DNA of 40,703 bases from an uncultured Prolixibacteraceae bacterium (GCA_913063265.1 CAJXZG010000044.1:1-40703); one strand, 5' to 3'; numbered from the stretch's first letter, positions 23,674 to 33,118 are shown. Notes: generated by a model from the letters alone, not told the origin. Numbers and translations are program-made.

Positions 23674-26073
23674 ATGTATTCCGATCAGAATTTTATTAAC
23701 CGTGAAATAAGCTGGTTGTCATTTAACGAAAGAGTGTTACAGGAAGCAGAAGATCCGAACACGCCGCTTTTTGAACGAATTCGTTTTATAGGTATTTTTT
23801 CCAATAACCTGGACGAATTTTTCAGAGTCAGAGTTGCGGCTGTCAGACGGATGGTTGATTTTGGAAAAGATGAAGAAAACCTTCTTGGAAACCTCACACC
23901 AAAAGCATTACATGATAAAATTCAATCGGTGGTAATTGAACAGCAAAAAAAGGTTCAAACCATCTTTAAAGATATTCTCGAAGAATTAAAAGAGGACAAT
24001 ATTTTTCTGATTAAAGAAACGGAATTAACGCATCAGCAAGGTGTCTTTGTTAAAAAATATTTCTACGATAAAGTTTTGCCCAACCTTGTGCCAATAATGC
24101 TGCGTAAAAAAACAAAGTTTCCTTACTTAAGAGATCGCTCTGTTTATTTGGCAGTTAAACTTTCTAACAGGCTCGATCCTGATAAATTTGCATATGCTTT
24201 AATCAGAATTCCATCTTTATCTGTCCCCCGGTTTTTAGTTTTACCAAAGTCAGGTAACAAAAAATATGTGATGTTACTTGATGACGTAATCAGGTATTGT
24301 TTAAACGACTTGTTTTTTTACTTTGATTACGATGTTCATGAAGCTTATACTTTAAAAATTACCAGAGATGCAGAATTGGATATCGACGATGATATTTCAA
24401 AAAGCTTTATGGAAAAAATGAAAAGCAGCCTGAAAAGACGAAAAACCGGCAAACCCGTTCGAATTCTTTACGACAGAGTCATGCCTGAGGATTTGAAAAA
24501 CTTCATCTTTAAAAAGATGAAAATTTTAGCCAAAGAAAATGCAATTCCGGGAGGACGTTATCATAATCATAAAGATTTTATGAATTTTCCTGAAATAGGG
24601 AAAAAGAAACATTATTACTCAAAACTAACTCCCATCAGGCACAAAGACTTAAGCCCAAATACAAGTATTTTGCAAGTGTTACGGCAAAAAGATGTAATGC
24701 TGCATTACCCGTATCAGACTTTTAACCATTATATTGATTTATTGCGGGAAGCTGCAATCGATCCCCGTGTAAAAGAAATCGGAATTACCATTTACCGGGT
24801 TGCCGGAAATTCAAAAGTTGTAAATGCCCTTTTAAATGCCGTTAGAAATGGAAAGAATGTTACTGTAGTAATTGAGTTACAGGCCCGGTTCGATGAAGAA
24901 GCCAACATTTACTGGTCGAATAAACTACAGGAAGAAGGCGCCAATGTAGTTAATGGAGTTACCGGTATTAAGGTGCACAGTAAACTGACATGGATAAAAC
25001 GAAAAGAAAATGGTGATTATAGAAATTATGCTTATATCGGCACCGGAAATTTTCATGAAGGAACAGCACGTGTATATGCCGATGAGGGTTTAATGACATC
25101 TGACCGGCGTTTGGCGGATGAAGTAGCCAATATTTTTGAATTCTTTAAACACAATTATAAACATTTCAAATACGAACATCTGGTGGTAAGTCCGTTTAGA
25201 ATGAGAAGCGCTTTTACCGGCATGATTGAAAATGAAATCAAACTGGCAAGAATGGGAAAAGAGGCTTATATGATTATTAAAATGAATAGCCTTATCGATC
25301 CTGAAATGATGAAAAAAGTCAGAGAAGCCGGAAGGGCAGGTGTAAAAATACAATTGATAGTGCGTGGAATTTTCGGACTCACAATTTCATCAGAGCTTTC
25401 AGAAAACGTAACTGCAATAAGTATTGTTGACAAATATTTGGAACACTCCCGTGTTTTTCTTTTTGGTAATGGCGGTAATGAAAAAATGTATATTTCTTCG
25501 GCAGATTGGATGCCAAGAAACCTGAACCGTCGCTTTGAAGTTGCCTGCCCGATTTATGATACAGAAATTCAGGATGAATTAAAGGAGATGTTAAATATTC
25601 AGCTTCGTGATAACAGCAAAGCACGAATTCTTGATGCCAATTTACTTAACGAATACAATAAGGGTGAAGGCAAAGTCGTATATCGCGCCCAGGAAGACTA
25701 TTATAAATACATAAAACATAAACATCATTTAGTTATGAAAATTTACCATAATCCACGTTGTTCAAAAAGCCGGGCAGGATTACAATATCTCGAGGAAAAA
25801 GGATTTGATATCGAAATTGTAAAATATCTCGACACCGGAATGACAGAAAGTGAATTGAGCGAAATCATCTCAAAAACAGGTTTAAAAGCTGTAGATTTGG
25901 TTCGCAAACACGAAAAAGATTATATCGCCAAATACAAAGGAAAAGAGTTCTCAGATAAAGAATGGATTAAAATTCTGGTTGAAAATCCAAAACTCTTACA
26001 CCGTCCGATTGTGGTGAACGGAAACAAAGCTGTTTTAGCCAATCCTCCGCAAAACGTGGAAGAAATTGTTTAG
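23674..26073 (+). CDS. ppk1: Polyphosphate kinase 1 fused to a C-terminal ArsC-like domain
   Basis: A 799-residue protein. Residues 1 to about 685 form a complete PPK1, which transfers the ATP gamma-phosphate onto polyphosphate. It shows the start NREISWLSFNERVLQEA, the autophosphorylated His435 in IKVHSKLTW (same number as in E. coli), and His591 in YLEHSRVF. PPK1 alone is normally about 690 residues. From Met688 the frame runs without a stop into a thioredoxin-fold ArsC/Spx-family domain: MKIYHNPRCSKSR with Cys696, then RKHEKDY, and RPIVVNGNKAVLANPP at the end. That domain alone is the size of a whole ArsC-family protein (112 residues) and begins with its own ATG (25735). The fusion is seen directly; arsenate reduction versus another thiol role cannot be decided. 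Internal initiation is possible. Confidence 0.93.
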   Translation: MYSDQNFINREISWLSFNERVLQEAEDPNTPLFERIRFIGIFSNNLDEFFRVRVAAVRRMVDFGKDEENLLGNLTPKALHDKIQSVVIEQQKKVQTIFKDILEELKEDNIFLIKETELTHQQGVFVKKYFYDKVLPNLVPIMLRKKTKFPYLRDRSVYLAVKLSNRLDPDKFAYALIRIPSLSVPRFLVLPKSGNKKYVMLLDDVIRYCLNDLFFYFDYDVHEAYTLKITRDAELDIDDDISKSFMEKMKSSLKRRKTGKPVRILYDRVMPEDLKNFIFKKMKILAKENAIPGGRYHNHKDFMNFPEIGKKKHYYSKLTPIRHKDLSPNTSILQVLRQKDVMLHYPYQTFNHYIDLLREAAIDPRVKEIGITIYRVAGNSKVVNALLNAVRNGKNVTVVIELQARFDEEANIYWSNKLQEEGANVVNGVTGIKVHSKLTWIKRKENGDYRNYAYIGTGNFHEGTARVYADEGLMTSDRRLADEVANIFEFFKHNYKHFKYEHLVVSPFRMRSAFTGMIENEIKLARMGKEAYMIIKMNSLIDPEMMKKVREAGRAGVKIQLIVRGIFGLTISSELSENVTAISIVDKYLEHSRVFLFGNGGNEKMYISSADWMPRNLNRRFEVACPIYDTEIQDELKEMLNIQLRDNSKARILDANLLNEYNKGEGKVVYRAQEDYYKYIKHKHHLVMKIYHNPRCSKSRAGLQYLEEKGFDIEIVKYLDTGMTESELSEIISKTGLKAVDLVRKHEKDYIAKYKGKEFSDKEWIKILVENPKLLHRPIVVNGNKAVLANPPQNVEEIV

Positions 26074-26249
26074 TATTAGAATGTGCTACCTCAAAAAATA
26101 GGTGGAGCAGAAAAATATTTAAATGTTATTCAATAGGCTTTTTGTCCGATTTCCGTAAATCTGTTTTATCCATTTGATTAGCTTAAAGATTATAGTTATT
26201 TAGGTTAAATGAAATATTTTCCCTACCGGGAGTTTCCTAATGCCGGAAG

Positions 26250-26360
26250 GGCAGTTCCTTTTCCATTCGATGAAAAGGAACCAAAAATCTTGTCAAAAAT
26301 AACCTAAGCGTTTTTTCAATGTTTCAGCTTAGCCCGATTGACGGATTTTTGACGAGCCCG
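26250..26360. repeat. Dispersed intergenic repeat, copy B (left module)
   Basis: It contains a 9-bp perfect hairpin TTCCTTTTC (26255-26263) / GAAAAGGAA (26272-26280) with loop CATTCGAT. CAAAAATCTTGTCAAAAATA, an AGCCCGATTGACGG block and GCCCGCACT follow. All these blocks occur in the same order and spacing at 36758-36866. Confidence 0.82.
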
Positions 26361-26787
26361 CACTCAATCCCATAGCATTTCTTTTAATTGGAAGAGAAAT
26401 TTTTATTTAAAAAAAAGAGTAAAAAAACAGGAGTAATTTGGAGCGAGTTTGTGGGTAAATAAAAACTGGGCATTACTACGTACTTTGGCCTCTTTTTATC
26501 AAATCTGGAATCGAAGCAAAACCTTAGAGAGAAGGAGAAGTTCTGAGGAATCGAGGAAATCACTCCTTCGAAGTTAGGTTTTGTGAAGATGGAAGGTGAA
26601 GATAAAAAGCGGCCTTGAACTTTTTGCTTCATTTTTGGTTCAAGCCAAAAACGAAGGCTTCCGGCAGGAAAAAATATAGTAATTATGGTAAGAAATATCT
26701 TGCTCCACTAATTTTTCAAAGCGAGCCATTTAAATTATCAAACTACTCTGAAAAGACGGCGACTTTAAGGCTATTTCGATAAATAAG

Positions 26788-26848
26788 CTGGACGGAAGAC
26801 GGAAGAATTGAACCAATAGTTTTTTGACCTCAGTCTTCTGACTTCTTT
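26788..26848. repeat. Short inverted pair of heptad-phased arrays
   Basis: The left arm includes CGGAAGACGGAAGAA, identical to 15 bases of the array at 11047-11074. The right arm has CCTC at 26828 and CTTC at 26835 and 26842 and shares CTTCTGACTTC with the array at 9558-9598. Confidence 0.7.
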
Positions 26849-26926
26849 CTGTATATTAATAAATGGATTTAGAAATCAATTCCGGATTTCAAAAAAAAAA
26901 TCATAGAATAGCTCCAGCTTGATGGA

Positions 26927-27721
26927 CTAACTAATCTGCAGTTTTTGCTGAAGTTCTTTAATTTCAGCTTCAAGGGCTTTCTTTTTTAAGATAGCTTTTG
27001 AGAGTGCCAAAGCATCTTTAACCGCTTGTTTATCGTAATCTTCAAGTATTATATAAAACAGTTCTTTTCCCAAAAAAACAGCTTTTAACCTGCGGTCAGC
27101 ATTATCTGCAATAAACTGAATTACGCCATTGTCTTTCCCGTTTCGATAGGTCACCTTTTCCCATTTGTATTCCATAAAGTCAGAACGATGATTGTTTACA
27201 TCTCCAATAGGAACCGAATCTGTTTTGGCGCTGATTTCTTTATCGTAAACCCGCAAACCAACATGATTTAACCAGTTTTCTCCATGATAATTACTGCTTA
27301 AATACATTTCTCCACGCTCGTCGAGATAAATTTGCAAAAACGAACGGGTGATCGACCTGTTTAGAGTTTGTCGTTTATGGGTATATCTGGCATAACGGTC
27401 GAATTCTGTTTTCTCTTTTACAAATGGTTTTTCCAATTCAATGATTTTCATTTTTAAGGAATCCAGTTCATTCTCTTTTTGTTCGAGTAAGCTAAAATTG
27501 ATTTCGTTTATCAGATTTTTTGCCGCACTGATAGAATAAGGTGCTTTTGGATATAGTCTGGCTACACTGTCCAATTGTTGTAATGCCTGAATTGTATCCT
27601 GCTGTTCCAACAACATTTTTGCATACCCAACTTTCACCCTTGCTTTTTCTTCGTCAGAAGGTCCGCATGCTATTAGTAATAAAATTAAAACAGCTAAAAT
27701 ACTATATATCGAAAACTTCAT
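26927..27721 (-). CDS. Predicted lipoprotein with coiled-coil segments, function unknown
   Basis: A 264-residue exported lipoprotein. The signal peptide (MKFSIYSILAVLILLLIAC) ends in lipobox LLIAC, so Cys19 should be lipidated. A TPR-like helical stretch follows (about 24-65; YAKMLLEQQDTIQALQQLDSVARLYPKAP), then a charged coiled coil (about 72-100), a central beta-rich region, and a C-terminal coiled coil (about 225-262; KAILKKKALEAEIKELQQK). I start it at ATG 27719-27721; the reading frame is open to 27856, but the extra 45 residues would hide the signal peptide. A minus-strand promoter lies just upstream. It is divergent from the OxyR gene, which hints at but does not prove shared control. 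No enzyme motif is seen. Confidence 0.8.
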   Translation of the reverse strand: MKFSIYSILAVLILLLIACGPSDEEKARVKVGYAKMLLEQQDTIQALQQLDSVARLYPKAPYSISAAKNLINEINFSLLEQKENELDSLKMKIIELEKPFVKEKTEFDRYARYTHKRQTLNRSITRSFLQIYLDERGEMYLSSNYHGENWLNHVGLRVYDKEISAKTDSVPIGDVNNHRSDFMEYKWEKVTYRNGKDNGVIQFIADNADRRLKAVFLGKELFYIILEDYDKQAVKDALALSKAILKKKALEAEIKELQQKLQIS

Positions 27722-27739
27722 ATCCTCAAATATTTCGGG

Positions 27740-27771
27740 CAAAATTACGATTTTATCTGAATCCTTATCAA
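27740..27771 (-). promoter_or_regulatory. Promoter of the lipoprotein gene
   Basis: On the minus strand TAATTTTG (27740-27747) fits TAnnTTTG, and TTG lies at 27769-27771, 21 bp further upstream. It sits 19 bp before the chosen ATG, which supports that start over the longer frame. Confidence 0.55.
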
Positions 27772-27847
27772 TTGTGGCTTTACATTGCGAATAGTTTTTA
27801 TTAAAAAAAGTCGATCTTTCTAACATAAAAAAATAACAATAAAAACA

Positions 27848-27880
27848 TTGTTCCATTCTTATAGATTATTCCTAAATTTA
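27848..27880 (+). promoter_or_regulatory. Candidate promoter of the oxyR gene
   Basis: TTG (27848-27850) and TAAATTTA (27873-27880, one mismatch to TAnnTTTG) are separated by 22 bp; the ATG follows 20 bp later. Confidence 0.4.
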
Positions 27881-27900
27881 GACAAAAATCAACAATCATC

Positions 27901-28842
27901 ATGATAACTTTAACTCAACTGGAATACATTGTAGCCGTAGATACTTACCGACATTTTGGACGTGCAGCAGAAAGCTGTTTTATTACCCAACCCACGCTTT
28001 CTATGCAAATCAAAAAGCTCGAGGAGGACCTTGAAATCATCATCTTTGATCGCAGCCGTCACCCCCTTTTACCAACCGATGTGGGACAAAGAATTATCGA
28101 TCAGGCCCGGATTGTTTTAAAACAAAACGAAGAAATTAATAACATCGTAAAAGAACATAAAAACCAGGTGTCAGGTTTAATTCGAATTGGGATAATACCA
28201 ACCATGGCGCCTTATCTGCTGCCCATTTTTATTGGAAATTACAAAAAGAAATATCCTAACATTTTTATTAAGGTTGTAGAAGAAACCACCGACAACATAA
28301 TCAAATTGCTTAACAAAGATTTAATAGACGTTGGAATTTTGGCTACACCTCTTCACGAAGAAAAAATAAATGAAAAACCAATTTTTTACGAGGAAATGTT
28401 GATTTATGCCAACCCCTCACACCCCTTGCATAAACAGCAGGAAATTACGGTAAAAGACATTGCCACTCCCGAAATCTGGTTATTAAGCGATGGTCACTGC
28501 TTTCGCGACCAGGTAATCAATCTTTGTTCTTTTGTTGGAACAACTGACAGCCCGCTTCCATTTCATTTTGAAGCCGGATCCCTGGAAACTTTAGTGAATA
28601 TTGTTGATCGCGAAGGAGGACTGACTTTAATACCGGAATTGGCAAAGATGGGAATGCCTCAGGAAAGACAAAAAAATGTGCTGTCTTTTACCAATATAAA
28701 ACCGATCCGGGAAGTGAGCCTTGTTTATTCAAGACATTTTGCAAAATATAAACTTATCAATTTATTATGGCGCGAAATAAGAGAAACAATTCCCGAAGAA
28801 TTACAAAGTGAAAATAGAGGAACAATTGTTGAACTACGGTAG
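27901..28842 (+). CDS. oxyR: LysR-family hydrogen-peroxide sensor/activator OxyR
   Basis: A 313-residue LysR-type regulator. The N-terminal winged helix-turn-helix (about 1-60; LTQLEYIVAVDTYRHFGRAAE, then ITQPTLSMQIKKLEEDL) is followed by a linker helix and a periplasmic-binding-like sensor domain. Cys200 and Cys209 lie in GHCFRDQVINLC, the same motif and nine-residue spacing as the redox pair Cys199/Cys208 of E. coli OxyR. It should therefore form a disulfide on peroxide exposure and activate catalase and peroxiredoxin-type genes. It diverges from a lipoprotein gene and converges with the DUF3857 gene, whose stop is four bases away. No catalase gene lies in the window. Confidence 0.93.
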   Translation: MITLTQLEYIVAVDTYRHFGRAAESCFITQPTLSMQIKKLEEDLEIIIFDRSRHPLLPTDVGQRIIDQARIVLKQNEEINNIVKEHKNQVSGLIRIGIIPTMAPYLLPIFIGNYKKKYPNIFIKVVEETTDNIIKLLNKDLIDVGILATPLHEEKINEKPIFYEEMLIYANPSHPLHKQQEITVKDIATPEIWLLSDGHCFRDQVINLCSFVGTTDSPLPFHFEAGSLETLVNIVDREGGLTLIPELAKMGMPQERQKNVLSFTNIKPIREVSLVYSRHFAKYKLINLLWREIRETIPEELQSENRGTIVELR

Positions 28843-28846
28843 AAAT

Positions 28847-30742
28847 CTATTCTCTTTTTAATACAATATTAGCTTGGTCGGATATATATATTGTTTTAAA
28901 GAAATTCCTGAATTTTTCATATTCTGAAGGAGGCCAATTCCCAGAGTTCAATTGAAGTTTTCTAATGTATAAAAGTTCATTTCCAATTTTTGATACTTTT
29001 GCAAAATAGGTTCCAAATTTTGATAAAAGATTGATATCGTTAAATACTGACTCAATAATGTATCCATCCGGAATAGTAAATTTTACAGAGTCAATATCTG
29101 TATAGGCAAAACCAAGTTGAATATCAAATTTTCTTTCATCCATTTTTGGTGGAGACGAAGAAAAGGTATTCAACAAATTAGGTTTTATAAATAACCTTGG
29201 TCCTGATACGATTGAGCTTTTAGGAATATAAATATCTAGCTGTTCAGATATTTCGCATGATTTATCTTTAGATTCAACAAGACTAAATGAGTTTAGAATT
29301 GGAGAATTAATAGAAAGATTGCGTAAGTACCATTTTTTCTGATCATCAAAGCTTTCACTCAACAAAAAATGTCTATTCCCAAATTGTAATCCCTTGTAAA
29401 CTGTATTAACATTTGCTGTTGCATTTCCTTTTTGATCTATCACAATTGAAGCATTCCTTGTTTGAAGATTTTCATTTTTACCAATTAAGGGAGTTTTAAC
29501 CAACCTCCCTCCTTCCGAAGTGATTAACAATGCATATCTTCCGCTATTTCCTGCTCCAATATATCCGAAAGGATACTTTTGATTAGTGCATTCAAGCCAA
29601 ATCGTGTCTTTATCAACAGGAACACAAACAATAACATGATTGGCCTGTCCCATAGATGCAAAATCTGGAAACCGAATTTTTTGATTACCATTTCCAATAA
29701 GAGTGTAATATGAATTTATATTTACAACCTTAAGCAATGAAACCAAATAATTCGAAAGTGCTTTACAATCACCATATCCTACTTTATCAACATCAGACGC
29801 AGAAATTGGCTCCCAACCTCCAATTCCAAGTTGCACACTAATGTACCTTGTGTTATTCTGAAGATAATTGTACAGAATTTCAATTTTTTCAATTTCAGAT
29901 GTTGCAGTGGATGTTAGCTCTCTTATTTTATTACATGTAGTTTCTGGAAGTTTTTGTTTTCCCTCAATTAAATTCCACTCCCACTTACCAAAACTTTCCC
30001 AGCTCTCAAAACTTCCCCGACAACCATCATATTCAAAAACTTCTGGAACAGCCCATAAAAATGGAAAAGAACTATTTAATGAAGGTGAATATGGTTCGTG
30101 TTCAATAACTGGTTTGTTTTCCATAATCCATGTAAACCTATTTCCGCAATCAGAAGACTTACTTTTTACATTGTGTCCCAGATTTGAAGATTTAAATTTC
30201 AATTTTACGTTATCGGATAATATTTCAAAAACTGATTTCTCTATTGAAACATTATAGTTTGGAACTGGCTTCCATCTATTTATTGAAACAATTCCATCAT
30301 ATTTAACAGAATATTCTGCAACAACGGTATAAGGATAAGTTGTATTTAAAGCTGTAAAACTCAAATACCGATCATCCTGAAAAAGATTATAATTGCCAAC
30401 CAGACTGTTATCTGTGATTTCATCTTTTTTAATTTTCCGAATTCTATTTCCTTTAGCATCTAAAATTTGACCTGCAAACGAAGTTACTTTACTGTGCTTA
30501 TCATATAAAACATAATTCTCCGCAAAATCCTCTCCTCTTTTGTTTAATATTGTTATTACCCTTAATCTTGACATTTCAGCTTTCCCAGGGCCAATTAAGT
30601 TATAATAAATACTATCATACCTTACTACTGCATTCGCATTATTTATCATTGAATCAGCAATAAAAGCAGTATTATATAATGTAGATGACGCATACAATGA
30701 AGAACTAAGAATAACAAACAGTGACCAAATAAAATTTTTCAT
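28847..30742 (-). CDS. Exported DUF3857/transglutaminase-like protein with candidate catalytic triad
   Basis: A 631-residue protein with a signal peptide (1-19). A DUF3857 domain (about 45-235) is followed by a transglutaminase-like cysteine-protease-fold domain (about 275-400) and a beta-rich C-terminal region (about 420-630). The candidate triad is Cys326 in YGDCKALSNYL, His369 in ANHVIVCV and Glu384 in WLECTN, where most relatives carry Asp. It is therefore probably active, with an unusual acidic residue. The substrate is unknown; the family acts in the periplasm or at the cell surface. It starts four bases beyond the end of the paralogous gene upstream, so the two are translated from one transcript. 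Its stop is four bases from the oxyR stop in convergent orientation, with no terminator visible between. Confidence 0.87.
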   Translation of the reverse strand: MKNFIWSLFVILSSSLYASSTLYNTAFIADSMINNANAVVRYDSIYYNLIGPGKAEMSRLRVITILNKRGEDFAENYVLYDKHSKVTSFAGQILDAKGNRIRKIKKDEITDNSLVGNYNLFQDDRYLSFTALNTTYPYTVVAEYSVKYDGIVSINRWKPVPNYNVSIEKSVFEILSDNVKLKFKSSNLGHNVKSKSSDCGNRFTWIMENKPVIEHEPYSPSLNSSFPFLWAVPEVFEYDGCRGSFESWESFGKWEWNLIEGKQKLPETTCNKIRELTSTATSEIEKIEILYNYLQNNTRYISVQLGIGGWEPISASDVDKVGYGDCKALSNYLVSLLKVVNINSYYTLIGNGNQKIRFPDFASMGQANHVIVCVPVDKDTIWLECTNQKYPFGYIGAGNSGRYALLITSEGGRLVKTPLIGKNENLQTRNASIVIDQKGNATANVNTVYKGLQFGNRHFLLSESFDDQKKWYLRNLSINSPILNSFSLVESKDKSCEISEQLDIYIPKSSIVSGPRLFIKPNLLNTFSSSPPKMDERKFDIQLGFAYTDIDSVKFTIPDGYIIESVFNDINLLSKFGTYFAKVSKIGNELLYIRKLQLNSGNWPPSEYEKFRNFFKTIYISDQANIVLKRE

Positions 30743-30745
30743 TTT

Positions 30746-32800
30746 TTAAATTCTTTTTAGCACTATTTGTTCTTGTTGTTTGTCAATAATCATCTTAAAG
30801 AAATCCTTTAATGAAGCATAGCTATCAGGCAAAAACATTGTTTCCTTGATAATAAAGGTCTGACTAATCATTATCCTTCCACCAGTTTCTTGTACAACAT
30901 ATTGAAATTTACATTTTTCATCCGGTAATGATAGTATAATTCTTTCGGGAAGACTTTCCACTTGCCAGCCTTCAGGAATATAAAATGAATATATAATCCT
31001 GTCTTCCATCGGATAACCAAAATCAACCGGATACATTCTGTCATCAATTTTGAACGGATTTTCTTCATAATTTTCATAAAGACATGGATTAAAGTATATC
31101 ATGTCACCCACAAGTGTAGTTCGGTCAGAAATTGTACCTGAAATTTTTTCATTAAACGATTTTAAAAGATTGTCTGCATTACTCATTTCGTAACTATCAA
31201 CTGAAAACCCGGGATTGTCATGTTGAAATTTCTTAACAATTTCGTCTTTTTCAATATCAACTGACTTTCTTCTTCTTAAACCAAAATAACCATCATATTT
31301 TTTATTAAAAACAGCCTCAATTTCTCCACTTTCACTTAGTGCCAGTTCTCCATATACTATTTTTCTGGAAAATCTTTTTGATGCAAGATCAATCCATTCA
31401 ATTTTATTTTTGTCTTTTAAAACTAGTCCTTTCCCATTTAAACATCTTTCTGGAATAAAATTAAAAGGAATCTCATTTTCTGTCGCATCGAGTAAAATTG
31501 TTTCATTCTCAATTCTTACCCCTGCAACTACGTAGTTTAATGAAGATAAGGATGGCCTTGAAAATGGAAGTTTTCCAGAACTTCGGGTTCGCAACAATAC
31601 TGGGAATACTTCCAATCCCGCTGCATCAAGCATATTGATTAGCATTATATTAATATCTCCACTTGAACCAACGCCTGTTTTAATAATTTGTCTTACATTA
31701 TTGCACCATTTTGTTGTTCGTCTATCCCATTTGGTATTTGCCTTAACATAGTCAAATATGGCTTTGGCTATTTCAACTTCACTTATGTCACTATCAATCA
31801 AACCTTCGGTTATATCTTTTGCACTATTTACTCCTTTTAATTGTCTGCCAAAAGATTCATCTTCCATTAATGATTCGCCAATCTTTTCCCATGTAGTTGT
31901 ATACAACTTAATATTCTGGTTTGGAAACTTAGTAGATTCAAGTTCAAATGAAATTGAAGAAATATAATTTATATCTGCATCAGTATAAGGCTCAGGTTCA
32001 AAAGCCGGAACATCTTTTGCTGCCAACAAATTTTGAAAAATCTTAAATGAAATTGTATTGTTATTTATCTGATTTGATAAAATCGCTTGATATCCTTGAT
32101 TTCTCCGTTCTACACTTGAAATATTTATTTGCCCATTTAAAAGGTTGGATTCCGAAACTGTTAAAGGAACATAACCTTTCATATCTTTTGCATAACTAAA
32201 ATACTCCGGAATTTTAACATTGAGAATACTCCATTTGCAGGGTATTTCGTTTTGGAAATACCAAGAGGGAAGATTCCATAAGAAATCGGAAACAACTTTA
32301 TACTGTACTTCTATCACCGAACCTACTTTAACATTTGGCATGGTAAACTTATAGTTCGACCAATTTTCATTTTCCTTATCAATAAAAATATCTTTCTTAT
32401 TCAAAGATGTTTCCAATAGTTTCCCATCTTCAACATTATAAGTAATGGCTTTAACTTTAGTTACTTTTTCTTCTCGAACTCCTTTAGTTTCTTCATAAAT
32501 TGGAATTTCGAAACTTGCATGTTCGTATCCTGATTTTGTAACAAATTTTATTGCACAATGACGAGTAAACTCTATTCTAAATCCATCCTGTTGGAAATAC
32601 TTTATTTCAGAACGTCCTGTATCAAACAAATAAAATGCATGTGCATTTGTATCATTTTCAAACTTAGAATTAAGTATGTCATGCTTGCTAATTTTACCAA
32701 ATTTAAATTCGGGTAATTCTTCAGCCAGGATTTTTGAAATTGGCATCAATGACAAAAGTATTGCAATACAAGTTTTTAAATGAGAACTTAAAATCTTCAT
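30746..32800 (-). CDS. Exported DUF3857/transglutaminase-like protein lacking the catalytic Cys and His
   Basis: A 684-residue protein with a signal peptide (about 1-26, ending LAEE). It has a DUF3857 domain (about 60-260), a transglutaminase-fold domain (about 320-460) and a DUF3858-like C-terminal domain (about 590-684; SFYIPEGWQVESLPERIILS). At the position of the catalytic Cys loop it has GVGSSGDINIMLINML with no Cys, and at the His position it has LNYVVAGV. Only the Asp (ILLDATEN) remains. The fold is kept but classical thiol catalysis should be lost, suggesting a binding or structural role. It is the first gene of a two-gene operon, three bases before its paralogue, which keeps Cys and His. 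The start is the ATG at 32798-32800. Confidence 0.87.
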   Translation of the reverse strand: MKILSSHLKTCIAILLSLMPISKILAEELPEFKFGKISKHDILNSKFENDTNAHAFYLFDTGRSEIKYFQQDGFRIEFTRHCAIKFVTKSGYEHASFEIPIYEETKGVREEKVTKVKAITYNVEDGKLLETSLNKKDIFIDKENENWSNYKFTMPNVKVGSVIEVQYKVVSDFLWNLPSWYFQNEIPCKWSILNVKIPEYFSYAKDMKGYVPLTVSESNLLNGQINISSVERRNQGYQAILSNQINNNTISFKIFQNLLAAKDVPAFEPEPYTDADINYISSISFELESTKFPNQNIKLYTTTWEKIGESLMEDESFGRQLKGVNSAKDITEGLIDSDISEVEIAKAIFDYVKANTKWDRRTTKWCNNVRQIIKTGVGSSGDINIMLINMLDAAGLEVFPVLLRTRSSGKLPFSRPSLSSLNYVVAGVRIENETILLDATENEIPFNFIPERCLNGKGLVLKDKNKIEWIDLASKRFSRKIVYGELALSESGEIEAVFNKKYDGYFGLRRRKSVDIEKDEIVKKFQHDNPGFSVDSYEMSNADNLLKSFNEKISGTISDRTTLVGDMIYFNPCLYENYEENPFKIDDRMYPVDFGYPMEDRIIYSFYIPEGWQVESLPERIILSLPDEKCKFQYVVQETGGRIMISQTFIIKETMFLPDSYASLKDFFKMIIDKQQEQIVLKRI

Positions 32801-32987
32801 AATGATTAAATTAGAATTTGGTTTATTGATAAAGGTTTTCTATACATCTTCAAAGGCAACAATAATACTAAAATAATATTATATTCAATAGTGGAAGTTT
32901 GAACATTATTTAATTTAAAATCATTCTGCCTAAATATTTATTGATCTGTTATCAAAAAGAATAATACATTTTTATCAAACACTTATT

Positions 32988-33018
32988 TTTGGATATTAAG
33001 AAAATATAATTACTTTTG
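32988..33018 (+). promoter_or_regulatory. Consensus Bacteroidota promoter for tRNA-Leu
   Basis: TTTG (32988-32991) and TACTTTTG (33011-33018) are 19 bp apart, matching the TTTG/TAnnTTTG consensus closely. The tRNA starts 11 bases after the -7 box. This is the clearest promoter in the window. Confidence 0.85.
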
Positions 33019-33029
33019 CGCGCTGTTTG

Positions 33030-33111
33030 GCGGGCGTGGCGGAATTGGTAGACGCGCTAGACTTAGGATCTAGTGCCATACGGCGTGGGGGTTCGAGTCC
33101 CTTCGCCCGCA
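33030..33111 (+). tRNA. tRNA-Leu (anticodon TAG)
   Basis: The acceptor stem GCGGGCG (33030-33036) pairs with CGCCCGC (33104-33110). The D-arm region contains GGTAGACGCG. The anticodon loop reads CTTAGGA with TAG in the centre. A long variable arm, typical of class II tRNA, is present, and the T-loop is GGTTCGAGTCC. CCA is not encoded. It reads CUA codons and, by wobble, other CUN codons. A consensus promoter precedes it and tig follows. Confidence 0.96.
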
Positions 33112-33118
33112 CAACAAG

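Larger units (their letters stand above)
26074..26926. other. Long spacer holding dispersed repeat copy B and heptad arrays
   Basis: No gene is supported in these 853 bp. 26250-26360 matches the left half of the element at 36753-36866. The following 26400-26690 is purine-rich low-complexity sequence without coding character. Near 26788-26848 lies a heptad-phased pair: GAAG at 26795 and 26802, then CCTC/CTTC at 26828, 26835 and 26842. Short frames here are biased by composition and not credible. Confidence 0.6.

Noticed and set aside
26384..26632. Short minus-strand frame in the long spacer
   Set aside because: It covers low-complexity repeat-related sequence, has no family features and poor coding character.
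27722..27856. 45-residue extension of the lipoprotein
   Set aside because: It would bury the signal peptide and lipobox and would span the promoter at 27740-27771.
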